Source: Pelagophyceae sp. CCMP2097 (taxonomy: Eukaryota > Sar > Pelagophyceae). From it: a stretch of DNA of 64,000 nt. How positions within the stretch are numbered: position 1 is the first letter of the stretch; each line of letters begins with the position of its first letter. A model generated the notes under the pieces. That model saw only the letters and a program-made list of their open reading frames with translations, had not been told where the DNA came from and did not search any database. A program made the translations under genes and the position numbers. The DNA lies in NCBI GenBank assembly GCA_026770575.1, contig MU657176.1, positions 487,804 through 551,803 on the forward strand. Reading direction: 5' to 3'. Of this stretch, positions 1 to 9,511 are shown piece by piece.

Positions 1-160
1 AGTCCAAATCTTAATTCTCATCCAATGCCGCAGCGAAACGGACAGAGCGCCGATGGAAGGAGGCCTCTCCATAGAGACTTCTGCAGCCTGCGGAAGCGCC
101 CGGGGCCCCGCCGTTCCGACTCCCTTTGGCGGCTCGGAGCATACGCACATTTACTATGAT

Positions 161-1291
161 TTAGGTTGCGACGTCCCAGAGCCGCACCGTCCCGTCGTAG
201 CTCCCCGTCACGACGCGCTGGCCGTCGGGCGAGAAGCTGTAGACGTCGTTGGTGTGCCCCTCGAGGGTCGTCTGCAGCACGCCCGTCTCGACATCCCAGA
301 GCTTCGCCGTCTTGTCGAAGCACACCGAAACGATGCGCGCGCTGTCGGTCGAGTACGCGCAGCTGTAGACGCGGTCGGCGTGCCCCTCGAGCGTCTTCTG
401 CAGCGCGCCCGTCTCGGCGTCCCAGAGCCGCGCCGTCTTGTAGTAGCTCGCCGTCACCACGCGCGTGCCGTCGGGCGAGAACACGCAGCCGAAGACGATG
501 CCGGTGTGCCCCTCGAGCGTCAGCAGCAGCGCGCCCGTCTCGGCGTCCCAGACCCGCGCTGTCCTGTCCCAGCTCCCCGTCACGACGCGCTTGCCGTTGG
601 GCGAGAAAGCGCAGCTCGTGACTACGTTGGTGTGCCCCTCGAGCGCCCTCTGCAGCGCGCCCGTCTCGGCGTCCCAGATCCGCACCGTGTAGTCGTAGCT
701 CGCCGTCACGACGCGCTTGCTGTCGGGCGAGAAAGCGCAGCTCGTGACTACGTTGGTGTGCCCCTCGAGCTTCATCAGCAGCGCGCCCGTCTCGGCGCCC
801 CAGAGCCGCGCCGTCTTGTCGTAGCTCGCCGTGACGAGGTGCTTGCCGTCGGGCGAGAACGCGCAGCAATTTTCGGCGTGCCCCTCGAGCTTGAGGAGCA
901 GCGCGCCCGTCTCGGCGTCCCAGATCCACGCCTTGCGGCCGCTCGCCGTCGCGACGCGCTTGCCGTCGGGCGAGAACGCGCAGCTCCGGACCTCGACGGT
1001 GTGCCCCTTGAAGATGGCGGTGCCCTTCAAGATCCGGTCCTGCCAGATGAACTTGCGCACGGCCGGCGCCACGGCTCGCCCGGCTCGAGCGACTCGCATC
1101 GTCGATAAGAGCGCGTCGGGCGAGGCCGCCAGCCGGAAGATGAGCGCGAGCAGGTCGCTCAGCTCGAGCACGCCGAGGACCGGCGCGGGCTCGACGGCAG
1201 GATGCACGGCTCGCGAGGCCTCGTCGTCTTCCGGGGCCATCGTCACCCCGCCGCGGGCTCCAGCACGAAGCGCGCTCGGCAGGAAGCGCAC
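161..1291 (-). CDS. Seven-bladed WD40 repeat protein (copy 1)
   Basis: A single open frame of 376 codons encodes seven consecutive WD40 repeats of about 42 residues. They carry the blade signature (GH near the start, SPDGKRVVTAS in the middle, WDAETGAL at the end), enough for one closed beta-propeller. The first 90 residues are not WD40. They contain a short hydrophobic helical stretch (LELSDLLALIFRLAASPDA), vaguely F-box-like, but I cannot confirm that. An inner start at 1240 (MAPEDDEAS) is also possible. WD40 propellers are protein-docking scaffolds, and no partner can be named. A close relative lies at 15380-16645. The blades are nearly alike at DNA level, suggesting recent internal duplication. 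No intron is visible. Confidence is high for the fold and low for the role. Confidence 0.88.
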   Translation of the reverse strand: MRFLPSALRAGARGGVTMAPEDDEASRAVHPAVEPAPVLGVLELSDLLALIFRLAASPDALLSTMRVARAGRAVAPAVRKFIWQDRILKGTAIFKGHTVEVRSCAFSPDGKRVATASGRKAWIWDAETGALLLKLEGHAENCCAFSPDGKHLVTASYDKTARLWGAETGALLMKLEGHTNVVTSCAFSPDSKRVVTASYDYTVRIWDAETGALQRALEGHTNVVTSCAFSPNGKRVVTGSWDRTARVWDAETGALLLTLEGHTGIVFGCVFSPDGTRVVTASYYKTARLWDAETGALQKTLEGHADRVYSCAYSTDSARIVSVCFDKTAKLWDVETGVLQTTLEGHTNDVYSFSPDGQRVVTGSYDGTVRLWDVAT

Positions 1292-1448
1292 GACGACCCA
1301 ATAGTATAGGCTAGAGCCTATAGGCTATAGGCCTCTCGGCCCCCGGCGCGCTGTGCTACGTCGACGCCCCTCTGGTCCGTTTGGCTCCACCGGCAATCTT
1401 CGTTGCGTTTTCGTCAAACTCGGCAAGTCGCGTCGGCACCGAGTCGGA

Positions 1449-2894
1449 ATGGCCCCCATCCGGCGCAAGTACGCGCGGGTCTTCGCGGACCTGCTCAACG
1501 AGGTGCAGGGCGAGGAGGGCGGCGGCGATGCCTTCTTTATGGCGGGTAAGTCCGTCTCACTGGCGCAGCGGAGGTCGCAGCAGGGCAAAAAGGAGGCTCT
1601 GAAGAACGCGCAGGAATCGAAGTCCGCCGAGAAATCGGCGCCGTCGGCGTTATACTACGACGCGCGGCCCTGTGATATTGGCCGAATGGCGCCGCAGATG
1701 CGGGATGATGTGAAATCGACGCTTCGCAAGGCAAAGGCCACTGCAAAAGAGCAATCCAAGGACCAAAAGGAGTGGGTCAAGTTCTGGGAGCCTCTCCAGC
1801 GGTGCTGCTACTACGTCTCCAGCAAGAGCGGCGAGTCACGATGGGCCGCACACTTTGACGAAGCGGTCATGGTCGTGGAAGCTGAAGACGGCGCGGTGAC
1901 GTACGTCCACTCCGCGACCGGCAAGACCGTCGACGGACCCGCCGAAGCGCCCGCGCAGACGCTCGGCGACGCCGTCTGGAGTGCGTGCCCTTTGGAACCC
2001 TCTAATTTTGGGTGACGACCCTAGAGCTCTGGTGACGACGCTCTAGCTGACGAGGCCCGCTTGCAGGTACGCTCGTCGACCCGGTCTCGGGCCAGGTCTA
2101 CTACTTTAGCCGCCTCTCTGAAGAGTCGAGGTGGGACTGTCCACACTTTATCGACTATTACTGTTCGGATCCCAGCGTCCCAAAGGAGCATGCCTGAGCG
2201 GCCGCCGGGCTCGGTGAACGACGCTCTTCAGGCCCGGAGAACCGCGCGCTGTACTACGTCGACACTTGGTCCAACGACTCTACGTGGGAGCGCCCCTCTG
2301 ACTTTTTCGTCGAGGCTCGGGCAGGCGCGGAAGCGAGCAACGCGGACCACATGGCGCGGACGCTTCGAGGCGTCGACTTTTCCAAGACACAACGCGGCTT
2401 GGAAGAGGCGCCGAAGATGACGCTGCGGCGGTCCGCGCCGCCGGCGGAGTCGCCGCTGAAGCGGGGCGAGGAGAAAGAAAACTCCGAGTCGAAGGCCGAG
2501 CCACGGCGGACAGAGTCGAAAGAGCAGAAGGCCGAGTCTAAAGCGGACCCCGCCTCGCCGCCGCCGCGCAAGTGGCGCGACTCTGACCGCCACGGCAACA
2601 ACGTCGCCTTTGATGTCGAAGAGGTCATCCGCTCGCCGTCGTACGGAGGTGCGTCGTTTGTTCGAAACGCCCCTCTTTCCGATTCTTCGATCAGGCACGA
2701 CGAAGTTTAACGGAGAGGACAACTTGAACAAGATCCTGTACTCGTTTCAGAAGAGGCCCAAGGTGCCATGGGCCGAGTACGCAAAGTTCAAGGCGCAGGC
2801 GGCGGCGGAGCCCGACTTCCCCGACGACGTGCCCACGCGCGCGCTGCGCTTCGGAGACACGCTGGTGCTCAACGACATTTGCGGCTTGGACTAA
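1449..2894 (+). CDS. Protein with three WW domains, four exons
   Basis: Exons 1449-1980, 2067-2162, 2232-2648 and 2695-2894 join to 1,245 nt (414 residues). The two outer introns use GTGCGT donors; the middle donor is GTTCGG. WW-type modules lie near residues 107-135 (WVKFWEPLQR to GESRWAAHF), 178-205 (GQVYYFSRLSEESRWDCP) and 210-235 (ALYYVDTWSNDSTWERP). Each has the two spaced aromatic/Trp positions, with the terminal proline less regular in the first. WW domains bind proline-rich peptides, often in RNA-processing or signalling adaptors. A Lys/Glu/Ser-rich linker (about residues 270-310) precedes a short conserved-looking C-terminus. The ATG at 1449 is chosen because the frame upstream has only non-ATG starts. 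The exact function is unknown. Confidence 0.8.
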
Positions 2895-3211
2895 GCTACG
2901 CACGGCCAGAACCTCGTTCTGGCCTCGCGGGCGCCGCAGACGCCTAAAAGCCTCTTGGGCCTGACGAGCCTCCGCACCCGGGACCGCCCACACGGGCCTG
3001 CAGCGCGCGGGCGCACCAGACACGTTGTGGACCCACGAAACAACCACAACAAGGGATGCCTACTGGCGGCCACAACGTTAGTATCGCCGAAAGATTGATT
3101 AAAGTACATATCGCCGAAAGAGGAAAGTCAAAAATTCTCCAAAATGAAAATTTGGGAGCTCGACAAACTCGACGGGGTTGTGGTGGCCACGCTCCCTCGC
3201 ACGCGCGCGGC
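2895..3211. other. Gap between WW gene and aminopeptidase
   Basis: About 317 bases without a convincing gene. It holds the 3' region of the WW gene and the promoter of the aminopeptidase. The second half is AT-richer (around 3070-3160) and contains a short repeated phrase, TATCGCCGAAAGA, at about 3081 and 3109. An ATG at 3056 opens the aminopeptidase frame further upstream, so the gap could be shorter. Confidence 0.5.
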
Positions 3212-5420
3212 ATGTTCGACCCTGCCGCCGACGACGGCGTGGCATGCCCGTGCTGCTTCCGTCGCGGTTCGTTGTGCGAGTCGTTTGCGCCAGAGGAAGC
3301 GGATATGAAGCTCGCGGGCATGCGCGTCCTTGTGAAGTCCTTTGGCCTCGACGCCTACATCATCCCGAGCGGCGACGCGCACTCGTCTGAGTACGTCGCC
3401 AGCTGCGACGAACGGCGCGCCTGGCTCACCGGTGCGCCACCGAACCCGAGAACCAAGGAGCCACCGACCACCGCGGAAGACGGCCGCAGTCGGCGCACCG
3501 CGCGGAACTAGGCTTCACGGGCTCCGCGGGCACGGCGCTCGTGACGCTCACGGAGGCGCTCGTCTGGACGGACGGTGCGTTTCCGGGCGGCCTTTGGGGT
3601 GCAAAAGCAGGCGGCTTGGACAGAGCCACACCCGGCCGCCCTCCCGTCGCCCGCCATCCCGTTTCCCAGCCCGGACGCTGCGACGCACAGGGCGCTACTT
3701 CAACCAGGCGGCGACGCAGCTCGAAGGCTCGCCGTGGACGCTGATGAAGCAGGGCGAGCCCGGCGTGCCCGGGCTGGAGGAGTGGTGTGCGGGCAAGCGC
3801 GTCGGCATCCACGCGTCGCTCGCGACGGTGGGCTTCGCCGACGAGTTTGCCTTGAAGTCGGGCGCCGACGTCGTCAGCCTGGATGCGCCGAACTTTGTCG
3901 ATATGGTCTGGTCCAGGCGCCGGCCAAAGGTGCCCTGCAACGCCGTCGTGCCGCAGCCGCTGGCGCTGTCGGGCGAAAGCGTGGCCTCCAAGCTGCGGCG
4001 CGTCTCGGCTGCGCTGCGCGGCGACGCGCTGTGCATGAACGCGCTGGACCAAATCGCCTGGCTGACGAACCTGCGCGGGTCGGACATCGAGTGCAACCCG
4101 GTGTTCTTCGCGTACGCCGTCGTCTCGGGCCAGGGCCTCACGATCTGGCTCCGCGCGCTGGACGACGACTCGCACGAGTGCGACAACGACCTCGACGGCT
4201 GCGTCGCCTCGGTGCTGCACCAGCACTTTGAGGCAGAGGGATGCTGCATGGCGCATTCGGACGACGAGAAGCCCGTCGTCGTTTTAAAGATGTACGCCGA
4301 CTTTACGCCCGCGCGCTGCGCCGAGGCCTGCGGCCAGCGTGCCGTCGTGCTGGAGCGTGCGACGACGACGCTCGCAATGGCGCAGGCCATCCCGGCGGAG
4401 AGGCGCCGCTTGGTGGACGCGTCGTGCGTCGAGCGCTTTAAAGCCGTCAAGAACGGCGTGGAAGTCGCGGGCATCAAGCGCGCAGGCCTCATTGACGCCG
4501 CCGTCTTCGCTTCGTACGCCGCCTGGCTCGAGGGCCGCTTGCAAGCCGGCGAGGAGACGCGCGAATTCGACGGCTGCAAAGAGCTGCAGAGGCGGCGCTC
4601 TTTAGTCGGCGGCGACCTCTACAAGGGCGACTCCTTTGAGACCATTTCTTCCGCGGGCGCCAACGCAGCCGTCATCCACTACAGCCCAGAGGAGGGCAAG
4701 GACTCCTTGATAGACGTCTCGCAAGTCTACCTCTGCGACACAGGCGCGCAGTACCAATGCGGCACCACCGACGTGACGCGCACCATGCACTTTGCCAAAC
4801 CGACGGACGACGAGCGCAGGCAGTACACGCGCGTGCTCCAGGGCCACGTCGCGCTCGCGACGGCCGTGTTCCCAGAGGGCACGCCGGGCCTCATGCTCGA
4901 CGCTCTGGCGCGGCAGCCGTTGTGGAAGGACGGCCTCAACTACCTCCACGGCACGGGCCACGGCCAGGGCGCCTACCTCAACGTCCACGAGGGGCCAATC
5001 GGCATCGGCGGCGGCGCGACGCACGCTGCTGCGCTCTCGGCGCAGCGCAAGGTCATGTACTTGACGGGCCTCGAGCAGGGCCACTACGTCTCCGACGAGC
5101 CGGGTTTCTACGCCGACGGCGCCTGGGGCTTCCGCATCGAGTCGGGCCTCGTCGTCGCTTGTGTGGAGACGCGCTACGCCTGGGGCGCGCGGAAATGGCT
5201 CAACTTCGAGTACGTCACGCCCGTGCCCATGTGCCGCGCGCTCATCGACGCCTCTCTCCTCTCGCCGGACGAGTTGGCCTGGGTCGACGCGCACCATGCG
5301 CGCTGCCGTTTGGACGTCGCACCGCTGCTCACGGCAGAGGCCCTCGGCGATGCAGAAGACGCCGCCCGAGCGCTGCGGTGGCTCCAAGCCCAGACGCGCC
5401 CGCTCCACGAAGCGGACTGA
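3212..5420 (+). CDS. Xaa-Pro aminopeptidase (aminopeptidase P, M24B)
   Basis: Exons 3212-3431, 3512-3574 and 3691-5420 total 2,013 nt (670 residues). Donors are GTGCGC and GTGCGT. The joined N-terminus reads through [31 protein letters not shown] and WTDGRYFNQA, the classic start of eukaryotic aminopeptidase P. The C-terminal pita-bread domain keeps all five metal ligands expected in the family: two Asp ([16 protein letters not shown]), one His ([16 protein letters not shown]) and two Glu (SDEPGFY and NFEYVT). The enzyme removes an N-terminal residue preceding proline and normally uses two manganese ions. Length and the three-domain layout match cytosolic XPNPEP1-type enzymes. There is no targeting peptide unless translation starts upstream at 3056. 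It converges with the ankyrin gene 57 bases downstream. Confidence 0.93.
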
Positions 5421-5477
5421 CGACCCCATAAAGAGCACGTGAAATTTGCTCCGACACGCTGCGAGCTCCATGGAGCC

Positions 5478-6140
5478 TCATTGCTTTATTGTCCCCGTCG
5501 CTTCGGCCAGGAATGTATCGATGGCGAAGATGACGTCGTAGCTGCGGAGGCGCTTTGCGAGGGCGTGGGCCGAGTCGCCGGCGTTTTCGAGGCCCGAGGG
5601 CGCCGTCGGGTTTGCGCCGGCGGCCAGCAGCGCTTGGGCAGCGTCGAGACAGTTGTTCGTGGCGCAGCGCTGGAGTGGCGTGTAGCCCCAGGCGTCGCGC
5701 GCGTCGATTTCTGCGCCCGCCTCGATGAGGATCTGGGCGGCGGGTGCCGCGCGGCGCAACATGCCCGTGAGGTGCAGCGGCGTCGCCCCACCCGTGGCCA
5801 CATTTCGCGCCGCCCCCGGATCGTTTGCGATTAGGGCATGGAGCGCCTCCGCGTCGCCGGCACGCACGGCTAAAGCCACGGCCGTGTAGCCGCCGCCTGC
5901 GTAGACGGGGCCCGGAATCGGGTTGTGCTCCTCAAACTGCTGCCCTATCACGACACAACCGCCGGTGTCCACCACGACGCGGCCGCCGTAGATGCCCGGC
6001 CCGACGGCGTCGGCCTCGGCGTCGTGGCCCTCCGTCACCGCGCACCGAGAAACGCGGTGCCGCGGCACGCACGCGCGGCGCTGCGGAAGCAGCGCACTTG
6101 CAAAATGGAAGACCGCCCACGCGACGGCCAGCCGCGGCAT
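5478..6140 (-). CDS. Ankyrin-repeat protein with plastid-type N-terminus
   Basis: 220 residues. The start at 6140 is chosen because it places a hydrophobic signal peptide at the N-terminus (MPRLAVAWAVFHFASALLPQ). Its end, ASA followed by LLP, resembles the ASAFAP motif of bipartite plastid presequences in algae with complex plastids. The open frame extends upstream to 6695 but that part is low-complexity. The C-terminal half has two to three ankyrin units: GGYTAVALAVRAGDAEALHALI, GATPLHLTGMLRRAAPAAQIL, WGYTPLQRCATNNCLDAAQALL. Ankyrin repeats mediate protein contacts. The region between (IYGGRVVVDTGGCVVIG) is unassigned. It is divergent from the gene at 6358, sharing a promoter of about 217 bases. 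Confidence 0.78.
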   Translation of the reverse strand: MPRLAVAWAVFHFASALLPQRRACVPRHRVSRCAVTEGHDAEADAVGPGIYGGRVVVDTGGCVVIGQQFEEHNPIPGPVYAGGGYTAVALAVRAGDAEALHALIANDPGAARNVATGGATPLHLTGMLRRAAPAAQILIEAGAEIDARDAWGYTPLQRCATNNCLDAAQALLAAGANPTAPSGLENAGDSAHALAKRLRSYDVIFAIDTFLAEATGTIKQ

Positions 6141-6357
6141 CGAACACGCCGCGACGACGCCCCGCGGACCCTCGCGCCCAGCCGCGGCACGTGACGCCGG
6201 CCTGCGGGCAGTCGCGTTCTCGTCGCTCTTGGTGGCGCAGCGTGCACGGTGCAAGGCTTCTCTGCGATCGCTAAACACGAACGATTTTTGGCGACGCCGC
6301 GACGGCGACGAACTAGTCTTGAACGGGGACGTCGACTCGTTCTGGGCGGTCTCCCAG

Positions 6358-7206
6358 ATGGGTCGCGCGGCGCTGATCGCGTGGGCCTTGCTGTGTGGCG
6401 TCGCGCACGGCCTGCAGGCTTCGCGGCGTGCGTTACGATCCCCGGCGTCGTCGCTCCAGGGGCCGCGCCTCACGCTTGGGCTTGCGGGCGACTCACGCGT
6501 GGCCTTGCGCGCGGCGCCCGGGGCCGTCGCGGCGTTCGCGGCGCCCGGGGCCGTTTCGGTTTTCCGCGCGGCGCAGCGGTGCCTTCCCGTCGAGGCGGTC
6601 TTCGCGCTGGCCTGCCTCGCGCCGCTGCCGTCGCCGCTGCCGACGCTCCGAAGGTGGCTCGGCTTCCCGCAAGTCGAGGCCGCCCCGCAGCCCAAGTCGC
6701 GGCTGGCGATTGCGTACTCCCTCGCCCTGCTCTGCTACGCGGTGCGCGACGTCGCGCTCGGGGCCAAGGCTGGCCTCATCTTCGCGGGCCTCCACCTCGC
6801 CGCGCGGCCCGCCCGCGGCGGCGACGCGGCCGCGGCGCCGTCCGGCGACGCGGCGCCGCGCCGCTTGCTCGCGTTGCAGGTCGCGGCGAGTCTTGCGCTG
6901 GCCAAGGCCATTGAGGCTTCCACGCCGTACCGGCCGGCCGCAGTCGCGTTGCTCGGCGCCGCTAAGACCGCAGTCGTGGCGGCCCTCGGCGCGCTCGATT
7001 CGGCCGTCGAGTCCAAGCTGCGACTGAAGCAGGCCAACGGCTCGCACCTTTTCCGCCTCGTCTGGGGCATCGCCCTCACACTGACGGCCAATTATTGGAT
7101 CACGCAAGTCTCGAAAAACGAGGCCCCGAAAGGCGCCCAAGAGCCGCCCGGCGCGCCCGCGGAACCGGACGACGGGCCCGCGGACGCCGGCCCCGTGGAA
7201 CGATGA
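6358..7206 (+). CDS. Putative plastid membrane protein, unknown function
   Basis: 282 residues with no recognised domain. The N-terminus (MGRAALIAWALLCGVAHG, then LQASRRAL) is a signal peptide followed by an Arg/Ala-rich transit-like stretch with Leu at +1. Several hydrophobic segments follow (around residues 78-90, 118-145, 165-185 and 240-255), so it is likely an integral membrane protein. The C-terminus is Pro/Glu/Asp-rich. The start at 6358 is chosen because it begins the signal peptide. It is convergent with the next gene (14 bases between stop codons). Confidence 0.6.
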   Translation: MGRAALIAWALLCGVAHGLQASRRALRSPASSLQGPRLTLGLAGDSRVALRAAPGAVAAFAAPGAVSVFRAAQRCLPVEAVFALACLAPLPSPLPTLRRWLGFPQVEAAPQPKSRLAIAYSLALLCYAVRDVALGAKAGLIFAGLHLAARPARGGDAAAAPSGDAAPRRLLALQVAASLALAKAIEASTPYRPAAVALLGAAKTAVVAALGALDSAVESKLRLKQANGSHLFRLVWGIALTLTANYWITQVSKNEAPKGAQEPPGAPAEPDDGPADAGPVER

Positions 7207-7220
7207 CGGTTGTATTTAAT

Positions 7221-8843
7221 TTACAGTCTTCGTCTCGCGTCGTTGATCGCGTCGTTTCTCTCGTCGTCAAAGACGTCGTCGAGCATGTCTGCGGCTTCGA
7301 AGCGGGCGACGGCGCGCTCGACGACGAGGACAATCGCGCGGCCCGGCGACGAAGCGCGCGCGCAAGCGACTTGGACGTCGTTGACGTGGCACGCCGCAAA
7401 GGCCTCGTTGGCTTGCGCGTCCAGCGTTGCCTCCAGCGCTTCCTCCGTCCAGGGTTTGTTCGTCTCGTCGCTGGCGGGCATGTCGCGGACGTCGACGCCG
7501 TACGTCACCGTCCAGCCCGTGGGCGCCTGGAACTTTTCGTTTAGGGCGTGCTGTGCGTCCAAGGTGTAGTGAATCGTCCACCCGCGCGCGTCCGTAAACG
7601 CAAAGAGGCGCGTTGTGGGCAGGCACGTTTTCTTGAAGCCGCGGAAGAAGCACCGCTGCTCCAGCGCGGCGAACGTCTCCAGGAAGGCGTCGCTCTCAAA
7701 AGCGAGGTACAGAGCCTTGCGGACGCCCGACTTTGTGGCTTGCCTGCAGAGCCGGTGCATCTCGCCTTCCACCCGATCCACCTCGCCGCGCGAGAACGCG
7801 CCGCGCAGCGCGAGGTCACCGTGCATCTCGCGGCCCGCGACGGCGGCGAGCGCGGCGTACTCGACTTGGTGCGGTGTCAGCTCGGCCGCGGCCCAGTCCG
7901 AGTCGCGAGTGTGCTTCGACCGGCGGTCCAGTACGGCCGCCGGCGCCGAATCGAAGCGGTCGTCCTCGGATCTGTCGGGGGCAAGGCCGTAGCACGCGTC
8001 GGCGAGGCGCCGCGGCGCCATGGGCTGGGCGTCGAAGACTTCGTCAAAGAAGCGCCTTCCAACGAGGCCCAAGTCCACGGCGCCGGCAAACGCGGCGCGC
8101 CGCTGCCACCGCGCGCCCGGCGTGCCCTGACGGACCCAGCCGCGGCCGCCGCCGGCAGCGAGCGCCGCCGCCGTCTCCGCCGCCGCGCCGCCGACGGCGG
8201 CGTCCGCGCCAAGGTGGCCAGCGTCGCAAAGACTTTCGAGCTTCTGGCGCACGCCGACGCCGGCCTTGATCACAGAGGCGTCGCCAAGGGCGCGCAGCAA
8301 AGCCTCGGGCAGTCGGATGGGGCGACCCGCGCGCGGCCGCGGCAGCTGGAGCACGAGCGTCCTGCCGCGCAGGCCGGCGAGTTGCAGCACCGCCGGCGGC
8401 GCGCCGGGCGCGCCGTGTCGCGCGCGTCCCAGCGCCTCGGCGGCGAAGCCGACGACGGCGCCGGGCGGCGCGTGCGCCGCCGCCCACGCGGCCGCGGCCG
8501 CCGCGTCCGACGTCACGAGCACGCGCTCCACGGCGCCGCGGCGGAACGGGTTGGCAAACTCGCGCTCCGTCGTCGCCATGCGCGCCGCGCGCCACACCGC
8601 CGCCGGCGGCACCCAAGCGCGTGGCGCCTCGGCGGGCGGCGTCTCGGCGGGCCACTGCGCGGGCGCCGCCGCCGCGCCTCGCGCCGCCGCGGCCACCGCC
8701 GCCGCGTGCGCCACCCCGGGCCACGCCTTGGCGGGCCAACTCTTGAGTTCAAACTTCGCACGCGCGGCCGAGCCGACCCGCCGCCGCGCGCCGCTGCCGC
8801 GCGAGGCGCCGCCGCCGCCGCGCGAGGCGAGCGAGGCGAGCAT
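7221..8843 (-). CDS. 3'-5' exonuclease-like protein, catalytic residues lost
   Basis: 540 residues. Residues about 110-330 follow the DEDD exonuclease order seen in WRN/RNase D-like proteins: a first strand with VVGFAAEALGR, then PAVLQLAG, a KAGVGVRQKLESL segment, LADACYGL, and DSDWAAAELTPHQVEYAALAAV. Active family members have Asp-x-Glu in the first motif and Asp after the Tyr-Ala-Ala of the last. Here the first Asp is Ala and the last Asp is Ala, so catalysis is doubtful. The C-terminal 200 residues are unassigned. The start at 8843 is the first Met giving an Ala/Arg-rich leader; the frame opens further to 9074. It may be a pseudoenzyme that binds nucleic acid without cutting. Confidence 0.68.
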   Translation of the reverse strand: MLASLASRGGGGASRGSGARRRVGSAARAKFELKSWPAKAWPGVAHAAAVAAAARGAAAAPAQWPAETPPAEAPRAWVPPAAVWRAARMATTEREFANPFRRGAVERVLVTSDAAAAAAWAAAHAPPGAVVGFAAEALGRARHGAPGAPPAVLQLAGLRGRTLVLQLPRPRAGRPIRLPEALLRALGDASVIKAGVGVRQKLESLCDAGHLGADAAVGGAAAETAAALAAGGGRGWVRQGTPGARWQRRAAFAGAVDLGLVGRRFFDEVFDAQPMAPRRLADACYGLAPDRSEDDRFDSAPAAVLDRRSKHTRDSDWAAAELTPHQVEYAALAAVAGREMHGDLALRGAFSRGEVDRVEGEMHRLCRQATKSGVRKALYLAFESDAFLETFAALEQRCFFRGFKKTCLPTTRLFAFTDARGWTIHYTLDAQHALNEKFQAPTGWTVTYGVDVRDMPASDETNKPWTEEALEATLDAQANEAFAACHVNDVQVACARASSPGRAIVLVVERAVARFEAADMLDDVFDDERNDAINDARRRL

Positions 8844-9511
8844 GCCGCCGCGCAGCGGCCGCGCCGCGCGCGCGCCGCGCACTCGGGCGCGGAGACGCAC
8901 CGCAAGCCGAGTCCGGGCCTGCGGCCGACACTGCCGCCGTGACTGCGGTGCTGGAGAAGCGCGTCCTTTCGCCGAACGAATTCGGCGAAGATCCCCAAAC
9001 AAGAAACTCGGTAGCGAAACACACACGACAACGTGCGGGCTGTGCCAAAGCACCTCGTTCGTATAGCATAGCAATCGATATCCCTAGCCACACGTCCATG
9101 ATTTTATTGATAGTCCGTTGGAATACGTCACTCTGGAGCAACGGAATTCAACGAGATATTTTACGCGAATTTTCCCGAGGATTATTGTGTCAAGGCGGAA
9201 GAAAAAGACGCCCCGGCAGAGGTGCGCGGTCGGTGCCGGTGGTAGTCGGATGGGGGCTGGAGAGCGCACGACCACTAGGGGTCTAGTCTATTGGACGAGG
9301 TTCCGTTAAAAAAGCATTTTCCTCTTAGGGTAGGAAATTTCCTGTGACTTGGTGTGCAGTTGGTCAATCACAAGTACCGCAAAACCGTCGCTTCTGACTC
9401 TCTTATCAATTGTGCTCTTCAAAAGACAGAGAGAAGCAATAGAAGGCTCAGAGACGTCGATCGACTTTCCTTCGAGCTTTACTTTGTACGTCGCGTGTCT
9501 TTATCAGCACC
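8844..9511. other. Divergent intergenic region
   Basis: About 670 bases between the exonuclease-like gene and the cyclase gene. The stretch 9070-9480 is AT-richer than the genes and should hold both promoters. I see no clear TATA box, repeat or RNA gene. Short open frames here have no recognisable features. Confidence 0.4.

Noticed and set aside
53..1108. Long open frame opposite WD40 copy 1
   Set aside because: It is the antisense of regular WD40 repeats. Periodic GC-rich codons keep the other strand open, and its protein is only Arg/Val-rich repeats.
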